Shown in pieces: positions 58,018 through 64,000 of a stretch of DNA of 64,000 nt. The notes beneath the pieces were generated by a model. It was not told the origin of the DNA and ran no database searches. It saw nothing but the letters and a program-made list of their open reading frames with translations. This stretch comes from Buttiauxella agrestis ATCC 33320 (GTDB taxonomy: Bacteria; Pseudomonadota; Gammaproteobacteria; Enterobacterales; Enterobacteriaceae). Position numbers and translations under genes: made by a program. Every line of letters starts with the position of its first letter. Position 1 is the stretch's first letter. The stretch is taken from assembly GCF_000735355.1 (NCBI RefSeq), contig NZ_JMPI01000023.1, positions 62,001 through 126,000 on the forward strand, given 5' to 3'.

Positions 58018-58829
58018 GGCAATTGCTCCGCTTTATGACGTAATGCAAGAATCGCATCCGGTGTTTGCAGGCCAAAACCCAGCAGTGCCATATCATCCAC
58101 CACTAATAGCTGGCGGTTTTTCCCGGCAGGGGTTTGCGCAAGCCCCGGTAACTTCCAGACGTTATCTTCACCGCCCAGTGTTTTCACGCCGTCGGCAGTG
58201 ACCAGCACCAGTTGTGGCTGGCTGGCAATCACACCTTCCTGCGACATGGGCTGGTAACGTTTGAAACCTTGCATCGCATTTTGCAAACCAGCGGCATGAA
58301 TTGCGGCATCTGCCGCAGTTTCTTGCCCGGCAGCCATCGCAGTCATGCCGCCATGACTCATGATAAACAGCACTTTTACCGGCAGTGGGTTCTCAGGGAT
58401 CGCCGCCAGCCTGGTATGGACTTGCTGGCGCAAAGCGTCGCCCTGGGCCGTTTTTCCCATGGCCTGCGCGACCGCAGCAATCTTGTCATCAATCCCATCC
58501 AGCGAATTTGCGGCGGGAATCGTCACGACTTTGACGTGGCTGCTGGCAACCTGCTCCAGCGCCAGTGAGGGTTTCGCCTGCGCGCTCGCCAGCACCAACG
58601 TTGGGCGCATTGCCAGAATCCCCTCGGCATTAAGCTGACGCATATAGCCAACGTCAGGCAGTTTGGTTGCCGCCGCCGGATGCAGACTGGTGCTGTCACG
58701 AGCGACTAACTGGTCGCTCGCACCTAATGCATAGGCAATTTCTGTCACGTCACCGCCAATTGCTACCACCCGTTCACTGGCGGTGACAACCACAGGCATT
58801 GCAAGCAGGGCAATTAGCCAGCGTTTCAT
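58014..58829 (-). CDS. hmuT: Periplasmic heme-binding protein HmuT
   Basis: 271 residues with a signal peptide ([17 protein letters not shown]). Cluster A-2 type binding protein: [29 protein letters not shown], then [18 protein letters not shown], typical of HmuT/PhuT; the heme-ligating Tyr is expected in VGYMRQL. Delivers heme from HmuR/TonB to HmuUV. Start overlaps hmuS by four bases. Confidence 0.93.
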   Translation of the reverse strand: MKRWLIALLAMPVVVTASERVVAIGGDVTEIAYALGASDQLVARDSTSLHPAAATKLPDVGYMRQLNAEGILAMRPTLVLASAQAKPSLALEQVASSHVKVVTIPAANSLDGIDDKIAAVAQAMGKTAQGDALRQQVHTRLAAIPENPLPVKVLFIMSHGGMTAMAAGQETAADAAIHAAGLQNAMQGFKRYQPMSQEGVIASQPQLVLVTADGVKTLGGEDNVWKLPGLAQTPAGKNRQLLVVDDMALLGFGLQTPDAILALRHKAEQLP

Positions 58830-59857
58830 GCGGCCAGCCCTTTACTTACCAGCGCCTCAAGCTGAGTGCGCCACTGTTGTTGCTCCGGTTCGCCTTCAGT
58901 ACGTTGGCCGTAAAGTTGAGCGATTTGCGTGCCATCGGCGGCAAACAATTCAAGGCTGGTAACAAAACCGTCGCCGCTTGGCTTACGTGTGATCCAGCTT
59001 TCAGCGATGGTGTCAGCCAGCAAGTGCAGCGTGAATTGTGGGTTGAAAATGTTAATCCAGTTCTCCATCGGCACGACTTTTTCAACGACGCCGGTGAAAA
59101 TCTGCACGCTGCCCTTGTTACCAACAAACACCATGATTTCGTTTTTGTCTTGCTTAGCCATCGCCAGCAGTTGTGAAAGTGCGCTGTTATCAACCTGGCA
59201 CGCTAGGTCTTCTGCGACCAGTCGGAACGCTTGTTGGCGCGTAAGCTGGTGGCGTTTGAGCAGCCCGAAGAACTGATGCACGTCACGCATGGCGCGCCAT
59301 TCGTCTTCAACCAGGCGGCCATCAACAGCTGGCGTCATGACACTTTCTTCCGCCGCTTGCAGTTCAAGCTCCGGGTTGTCAGCATAAATATACGTCGCGA
59401 GAACCTGGCCCCAGGCTGCAAAATCCGTGTTGTCAGTGGTGTAAACCTTCAGCAGTGCATCGCCCTGATGGTCAAAGAATTGAATGCTTTGACGTTCACC
59501 GCGGGCAGTTTCCTCGCGAACGTGGAAGGCGAAAGCCCACTGATTCAGGAACAGGCGCAAGTCCAGCGCTCGAGGGTTAAGAACCAGCCCGGCGTGACCG
59601 TGCAATTGCTGGTTTTCGAAGCGCCCGATGTGCTCATGTACCGCATATTCATTCCGGCAGATGGACTTAATTTCACCCACGCTCTCCAGAGAGGTGAGGA
59701 TGTCGCGCACTTCGCCTTTCAAGCGCCAGGCATCATGCCCGACGCGGGCATGAGTTAATTCGGCTTCGCTGATATTCATCAGTTTTGCTATGTCGCGAGC
59801 ATATTTTTTAGGGTTCTGTTGTTTTAGCTGCAACCAGTTTTCATAACGCTGAGTCAT
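58826..59857 (-). CDS. hmuS: Cytoplasmic hemin transport/degradation protein HmuS
   Basis: 343 residues of the HemS/ChuS family, which has two similar halves and binds heme after import; members store heme or open its ring to release iron. Recognised by [14 protein letters not shown]-like [16 protein letters not shown] at residues ~27-42, and [26 protein letters not shown]. Follows hmuR by 9 bases. Confidence 0.92.
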   Translation of the reverse strand: MTQRYENWLQLKQQNPKKYARDIAKLMNISEAELTHARVGHDAWRLKGEVRDILTSLESVGEIKSICRNEYAVHEHIGRFENQQLHGHAGLVLNPRALDLRLFLNQWAFAFHVREETARGERQSIQFFDHQGDALLKVYTTDNTDFAAWGQVLATYIYADNPELELQAAEESVMTPAVDGRLVEDEWRAMRDVHQFFGLLKRHQLTRQQAFRLVAEDLACQVDNSALSQLLAMAKQDKNEIMVFVGNKGSVQIFTGVVEKVVPMENWINIFNPQFTLHLLADTIAESWITRKPSGDGFVTSLELFAADGTQIAQLYGQRTEGEPEQQQWRTQLEALVSKGLAA

Positions 59858-59866
59858 ATTGCTTCC

Positions 59867-61843
59867 TTACCATTGATAACTAACGAAGATTTTGCCATTA
59901 CGGCCATCTTGAGGGAGCCCCTGTGGCGACCAGTATTCCTTATCAAAGGCGTTACCCAGTACCAGGGAAGTGGTTAGCCCGCGCAACTGCTGCTGGCCGG
60001 TATAACTGATATAGAAATCATTCACGCCATAGCCAGGCTGCGGGCTATAGCTGCTGCTGATATGCGTGGAACTTTCAGCAAATGTGCCAACCCAGCCCAC
60101 GGAAAAGCCGCTTTGTGCAACGGGAACGTCAAGAATGCTGGTGACGGTGTCCGGATTCAGACTTGAAATCCACTCTCCGGTGTCGGTGTCTTTCCCGCGG
60201 GTGCGGTTATAAGCCAGATCCAGGCTGAACCAGGCGCTGGTATATTTCGCCGTCATATCCCAGCCCCAAATTTTTGCGTTAGGGACGTTGTAAGACATGG
60301 TGGTCGCGCGGGCGAAATCGACGGTAGTTGAAATATAGTCTTCCGCTTTGGTATCGAAGTAGCTGGCTTTGAATTCAATGCCGTCGTCAGCCAGCATTAA
60401 ATCGTCGAAGCGCAGGCCGAAACCGTATTCCTGAGTTTCGTTGGTTTCAGGGCGCAGGTTAGGGTTCGGCACCCAATAGTTGGTGTAACGGGAACCAATC
60501 GAGAAGTGTTTCGCATCGTTATACATTTCGCCCATCGTCGGGGCGCGGAAGGCTTGTGCGTAAGAACCGAACAACATCAGCCAGTCGGTTGGCGTAACGG
60601 ACAGTGCGCCACGAGATGACCATTCGTCAGCATTCACATCCTGATAGCCGTCGCTGCTGCCGCTGTAATCGTCATAACGCGTACCCGCGAGAATAGAAAC
60701 AGGCAGGTCACGCAGGGTGATTTCATCCTGCAACCAGCCAGAGCCGAAGTCGATATTGGCCTGTGGGAAGCCGGTTGCGTTGCCGCCTGGTTTTTGATCC
60801 TGGCGGTAATATTCACCACCATAAGTCAGCAAATGTGCGGCGAAGCTGTCGGTAAACAGGCGGCTGCGGTTTTCAAGTTTGCCGCCCGTTGTGGTCTGTT
60901 TGCGGAATTCAGACCCATCGGTTTGACCCTGGGCATTAATACGCGCTTCGGACCAGTAAGCGGTGGCATCAGCATTCAGCCAGTCACTTTGCTCTGGCCC
61001 GATATGGTATTTCACCTGCGCGTCACGCTGAATGGTCGAACGATCAACCATCGGATTGCTTGGGTCAGCAGTCGTCGTTTGCGGGTTTTTGGGTTCACGA
61101 GCGGCATTGTTGTAGTAACGCAGGGAGCCACCCAGAGATTGCGCCGGGTCGATATACCACGTGCCTTTGGTCAGGAAGTTGCTGATGCTTTCATCGTTAG
61201 GGGCAGTTTCACCGTCGCTCTGGCGAATATCACCCCGATCGCGGCTTGACCAGGCCACCAGGCCGTCAAGATTGTCGGTGCGGCCAAATGCACTGGCACC
61301 CATGCCAACGCTATGGTCGCCGGTGGCTCCTGTTCCAAATACGCGGTATCCGCTGTTTTGGCCTTCGTACAGCAAATCGCTGGCATCAGCGGTTTCATAT
61401 GAGATTACCCCGCCTAACGCACCGCTGCCGTAGAGCAGAGCAGAAGGGCCACGCACCACTTCGATACGTTTGATCAACGCAGGATCGATAAACGTGCTGT
61501 TGAGGTGCCCGGTGTCAGTTCCCTGACGGACGCCGTCAACCAGCATCAACACACCACGGCGGTCATAACCACGCATATTGATGTCCTGACCGTTGGTGCG
61601 ACCGGAGCCGGAAACGGTAATCCCCGGGACTTTACGCAACATATCAGCGGCAGAAGAGGCGGTCTGGCCTTCAGGAGTATCGCCATCAATGACGGTAACC
61701 ATCATTGGCGCTTCGAACGTGCTGCGTTGGTTTCCCGTGGCGACAACGGTCATTTGATCGTCTTTTGCACTGGCGGGCAGGGCAGAAAATACCGCAACAG
61801 TCAGTAATGACAGACGGAATCCGACTGTGTGTAAAGCAGGCAT
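59867..61843 (-). CDS. hmuR: TonB-dependent heme receptor HmuR
   Basis: 658 residues starting at the ATG with GGAG eight bases upstream; a TTG two codons earlier is too close to that site. Signal peptide MPALHTVGFRLSLLTVAVFS..., TonB box DQMTVVATG, plug domain (GRTNGQDINMRGYDRRGVLMLVDGVRQG), and the heme-receptor hallmarks FRAPTMGEMYNDAKHF and NPNLRPE, with a histidine between the FRAP and NPNL boxes. The C-terminus ends in Trp, after the final strand IFVSYQW. Confidence 0.95.
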   Translation of the reverse strand: MPALHTVGFRLSLLTVAVFSALPASAKDDQMTVVATGNQRSTFEAPMMVTVIDGDTPEGQTASSAADMLRKVPGITVSGSGRTNGQDINMRGYDRRGVLMLVDGVRQGTDTGHLNSTFIDPALIKRIEVVRGPSALLYGSGALGGVISYETADASDLLYEGQNSGYRVFGTGATGDHSVGMGASAFGRTDNLDGLVAWSSRDRGDIRQSDGETAPNDESISNFLTKGTWYIDPAQSLGGSLRYYNNAAREPKNPQTTTADPSNPMVDRSTIQRDAQVKYHIGPEQSDWLNADATAYWSEARINAQGQTDGSEFRKQTTTGGKLENRSRLFTDSFAAHLLTYGGEYYRQDQKPGGNATGFPQANIDFGSGWLQDEITLRDLPVSILAGTRYDDYSGSSDGYQDVNADEWSSRGALSVTPTDWLMLFGSYAQAFRAPTMGEMYNDAKHFSIGSRYTNYWVPNPNLRPETNETQEYGFGLRFDDLMLADDGIEFKASYFDTKAEDYISTTVDFARATTMSYNVPNAKIWGWDMTAKYTSAWFSLDLAYNRTRGKDTDTGEWISSLNPDTVTSILDVPVAQSGFSVGWVGTFAESSTHISSSYSPQPGYGVNDFYISYTGQQQLRGLTTSLVLGNAFDKEYWSPQGLPQDGRNGKIFVSYQW

Positions 61844-61936
61844 GCGCAAATCTCCATAAGAAAATTAAAAGCGCTGGCTGCCTGGGGATGGTGAAAAACC
61901 TGGGTGGCTTGCGTAGTCGTAAGGCTATTTTTTTGT

Positions 61937-62101
61937 TTACTTGGTCAGGATTAACTTTCCTGCCTGGGTCTGACGTAATTGATATTGTTGGCCTTCGTGG
62001 ACAATTACCACACGCCCGTCAGGGCCGAGCAAGGCTTTACTGTCTATCTGACGGGGAACGGCCGCAGATTGCGAATTCGTAGGGGCGAATGTTTTATCCA
62101 T
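61937..62101 (-). CDS. hemP: HemP-family small protein
   Basis: 54 residues, [11 protein letters not shown]...GKLILTK. The core [23 protein letters not shown] and the [11 protein letters not shown] ending identify HemP (called YdiE in E. coli, next to aroH/ppsR there too). It precedes heme-uptake operons in many proteobacteria; in some it is an activator of the receptor gene. A Fur box lies 33-51 bases upstream. Confidence 0.88.
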   Translation of the reverse strand: MDKTFAPTNSQSAAVPRQIDSKALLGPDGRVVIVHEGQQYQLRQTQAGKLILTK

Positions 62102-62133
62102 GTTTCACTCTGTATACAAATGACAATCAATGT

Positions 62134-62152
62134 AACAATGATAATCATTATC
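62134..62152. promoter_or_regulatory. Fur box of hemP-hmuRSTUV
   Basis: AACAATGATAATCATTATC matches the 19-base Fur consensus at 17 positions. Iron-dependent repression of the heme operon follows from it. Confidence 0.92.
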
Positions 62153-62228
62153 AATAAACTGTGTTTCATCATCAAGTGTTATTTGTAAGAAATTTGTGAA
62201 TGGATCAATTTTGGGGAAGGATTGCTTT

Positions 62229-62326
62229 TCTCCTTCTCCTGGGGGAGAAGGTTGGGATGAGGGGATCAGAGAAAATGTTCAGGTATCGGACGCCCTCACC
62301 CTGGCCCTCTCCCCCAGGAGAGGGGA
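62229..62326. repeat. Palindromic intergenic repeat pair, CCCTCACC family (copies 2 and 3)
   Basis: Unit 62229-62264 (CTCCTTCTCCTGGGGGAGAAGG... ATGAGGGG) and the inverted unit 62293-62326 (CCCTCACCCTGGCCCTCT... GAGAGGGGA), separated by 28 bases, in the gap between the hmu leader and the aroH stop. Related to 5543-5622. Confidence 0.72.
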
Positions 62327-62335
62327 CTCGAAAAA

Positions 62336-63382
62336 TCAGAAGCGGCTGTCTGTTGCGTCAGCCAGCATATCAAGCAATGTCTCAGTATCTTCCCAGCTCA
62401 GACAAGGGTCGGTAATCGACTGACCATAAACCAATGGCTGCCCGGCAACGATTTTCTGTGTGCCTTCGCGAATAAAACTTTCAGCCATAACACCGGCAAT
62501 CGCGCGGGAACCATTGCGAATTTGGTTACACACGTTTTCGCACACTTCGAGTTGGCGACGGTGCTGTTTCTGGCAGTTGCCGTGGCTGAAATCAATGACC
62601 AATTGTTCTGGTAAATCAAACTCATGCAGGCTATCGCAAGCGGCGGCAATATCGGCTGCATGGTAGTTCGGCTGCTTGCCGCCGCGCATAATGATATGGC
62701 CGTACGGATTACCGCTGGTCTGGTAAATGGTCATCTGACCGTTTTTATCCGGCGACAGGAACATGTGGCTGGCGCGTGCAGCACGAATGGCATCAACAGC
62801 AATACGCGTATTGCCATCGGTGCCATTTTTGAAGCCAACCGGGCAGGAAAGGGCTGAGGCCATTTCACGGTGAATCTGGCTTTCAGTGGTTCGCGCACCA
62901 ATCGCGCCCCAGCTAATTAAATCGGCAATATATTGGCCTGTGACCATATCGAGGAATTCGGTGGCGGTCGGCACGCCCAGCTCGTTCACTTGCAGCAGTA
63001 AACGGCGAGCCTGCTCAATGCCGTGATTCACACGATAGCTGCCGTTTAAATCAGGATCGGAAATCAAACCTTTCCAGCCAACCACGGTGCGCGGCTTCTC
63101 GAAATACGTCCGCATGACAATTTCAAGGCGATGCTGGTGTTTTTCACGCGCAGTTTGCAGGCGGCGCGCGTAATCCATCGCCGCATCCAGGTCGTGGATT
63201 GAGCAAGGGCCAACAATCACCAGTAAGCGATTGTCTTCGCCATTGAGGATTTTTTCGATACGACGACGCGCGGCAGTCACATTTTGCGCAACGTCCTGGG
63301 AAACCGTCAGGCGCTGTGCTAGTTCCGCAGGTGTTACCAGACTGTCGATGCGGGCGGTGCGCAATTCATCTGTTTTGTTCAT
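62336..63382 (-). CDS. aroH: DAHP synthase, Trp-sensitive
   Basis: 348 residues (same as E. coli AroH). Condenses PEP and erythrose-4-phosphate to start the shikimate pathway. Key stretches: IVGPCSIHD, RTYFEKPRTVVGWKGLI, IGARTTESQIHREMAS, and DFSHGNCQKQH. Preference for AroH over AroF/AroG rests on closer recalled identity (MNKTDELRTARIDSLVTPAEL), on position beside ppsR, and on the TrpR operator upstream. Confidence 0.96.
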   Translation of the reverse strand: MNKTDELRTARIDSLVTPAELAQRLTVSQDVAQNVTAARRRIEKILNGEDNRLLVIVGPCSIHDLDAAMDYARRLQTAREKHQHRLEIVMRTYFEKPRTVVGWKGLISDPDLNGSYRVNHGIEQARRLLLQVNELGVPTATEFLDMVTGQYIADLISWGAIGARTTESQIHREMASALSCPVGFKNGTDGNTRIAVDAIRAARASHMFLSPDKNGQMTIYQTSGNPYGHIIMRGGKQPNYHAADIAAACDSLHEFDLPEQLVIDFSHGNCQKQHRRQLEVCENVCNQIRNGSRAIAGVMAESFIREGTQKIVAGQPLVYGQSITDPCLSWEDTETLLDMLADATDSRF

Positions 63383-63529
63383 TGGGTGTCTCAGAAAATT
63401 TGTCTTCAGCTCGGCAGGAATACCGGGAAGTGATGGCAGTCACGATAAACCAATTTATGTTGAATTCAACCGTAAAACTGAATCGTAACCACCAGATTGC
63501 GTACACCCTACCATACAAAATTGCACCTT

Positions 63530-63549
63530 TGAACTAGTTTGTTAGTACA
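63530..63549. promoter_or_regulatory. TrpR operator of aroH
   Basis: TGAACTAGTTTGTTAGTACA shows the paired CTAG/TTAG half-sites of the trp operator (GAACTAGTT, TAGTAC). Similar to the E. coli aroH operator. It overlaps the ppsR stop codon, about 150 bases upstream of the aroH start; a TATGGT -10-like element lies downstream on the minus strand. Confidence 0.82.
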
Positions 63550-64000
63550 TGCGACGATTCAATCCCATGATATCGAGGATCTTAGTTGCCATCTCTTCCA
63601 CCGAATAATTGGTGCTGTTGAGATAGCGAATCTGGTTTTTGCGAAACAGCGCTTCAACTTCGGCAACTTCAAGACGGCACTGGCGCATGGAGGCGTAACG
63701 GCTATTTTCACGGCGTTCTTCGCGAATCGCCGCGAGACGCTCAGGATTGATTGTCAGGCCGAAAAGCTTATGTTGCAGCGGCTTAAGCACCGCAGGGAGT
63801 TGAATATTATCCATATCATCGGCAATAAACGGATAGTTTGCCGCCCGGATACCAAATTGCATTGCGAGGTACAAACTGGTCGGGGTTTTGCCGCAGCGCG
63901 AAACGCCGAGCAAAATCACTTGTGCCTGGTCGAGGTTGCGCATCGAAATGCCGTCATCATGCGCGAGTGTGTAATCAATCGCAGCGATACGCGCATCGTA
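63542..64000 (-). CDS. ppsR: PEP synthetase regulatory protein PpsR (5' end cut)
   Basis: 152 C-terminal residues are visible and the frame is open to the window edge, so the N-terminus lies beyond it. Bifunctional ADP-dependent kinase / Pi-dependent pyrophosphorylase controlling PEP synthase. The P-loop [15 protein letters not shown] and RRENSRYAS, and the end [10 protein letters not shown], match E. coli PpsR (YdiA). The last 20 visible N-terminal residues ([19 protein letters not shown]) precede an internal Met that is not the start. Confidence 0.95.
   Translation of the reverse strand, partial: YDARIAAIDYTLAHDDGISMRNLDQAQVILLGVSRCGKTPTSLYLAMQFGIRAANYPFIADDMDNIQLPAVLKPLQHKLFGLTINPERLAAIREERRENSRYASMRQCRLEVAEVEALFRKNQIRYLNSTNYSVEEMATKILDIMGLNRRMY

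Noticed and set aside
62196-62423. Open frames through the palindromic repeat before aroH
   Set aside because: They are made of repeat sequence and run into the aroH 3' end antisense.

Overview
The window is a contiguous piece of enterobacterial chromosome (Enterobacterales, Enterobacteriaceae). Almost every gene has a close Escherichia coli counterpart recognisable by sequence and length, and long blocks keep the E. coli gene order (selD-topB; thrS-infC-rpmI-rplT-pheM-pheST-ihfA-btuCED-nlpC; ydiV-selO; hemP/aroH/ppsR). The additions to that backbone (a complete hut cluster, an hmu heme-uptake operon, a lone kduD, a yddG homologue) point to a relative of Buttiauxella, Kluyvera, Enterobacter or Klebsiella rather than E. 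coli itself. I cannot name the genus from sequence alone. No rRNA, tRNA, insertion sequence, prophage or CRISPR array was seen.

Layout. 1-5.5 kb: ydjA (cut by the window edge), selD, topB, ynjH, nudG, ynjA, ynjF. 5.6-11.1 kb: the rhodanese ynjE and the uncharacterised ABC importer ynjBCD, then a TVP38-family membrane protein. 11.1-18.4 kb: xthA and the arginine-succinyltransferase operon astCADBE behind a sigma-54 type promoter. 18.8-19.3 kb: spy. 19.5-27.7 kb: histidine utilisation, as hutIG (minus), hutFD (plus), hutC (minus) and hutHU (plus). Two identical 12-bp candidate HutC operators lie in the two divergent intergenic gaps. 27.7-32.9 kb: yddG, nadE, osmE, katE, cedA. 32.9-40.6 kb: a Sel1-repeat protein, tcyP, ydjM (LexA box), kduD (KdgR box), yniC, yniB, yniA, ydiZ, pfkB. 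40.9-42.2 kb: ydiY and an unrecognised small exported protein. 42.6-52.7 kb: the translation and IHF block (thrS with its tRNA-mimic operator, infC starting at ATT, rpmI, rplT, pheM attenuator, pheST, ihfA), then btuC-btuE-btuD and nlpC. 52.8-56.2 kb: an orphan LacI-family regulator, ydiV, selO. 56.2-62.1 kb: hemP-hmuRSTUV with a strong Fur box. 62.3-64 kb: aroH with a TrpR operator, and ppsR (cut by the window edge).

How the genes work together. The ast and hut clusters are two amino-acid catabolic routes that deliver nitrogen and glutamate. The hut version here uses HutF (formimidoylglutamate deiminase) plus an N-formylglutamate deformylase HutG. This is the five-step route, giving ammonia and formate, rather than the four-step formiminoglutamase route known from Klebsiella. 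hemP-hmuRSTUV forms a full heme path from outer-membrane receptor to cytoplasm. Stress genes (katE, osmE, spy, xthA, btuE) are scattered singly.

I did not find a convincing undescribed multi-gene system. The most open questions are the five-step hut arrangement, the isolated kduD with its own near-consensus KdgR box, the substrate of YnjBCD/YnjE, the orphan LacI regulator, and the small Thr-rich exported protein at 41.9 kb. Family assignments rest on motif and length recall, not on searches.
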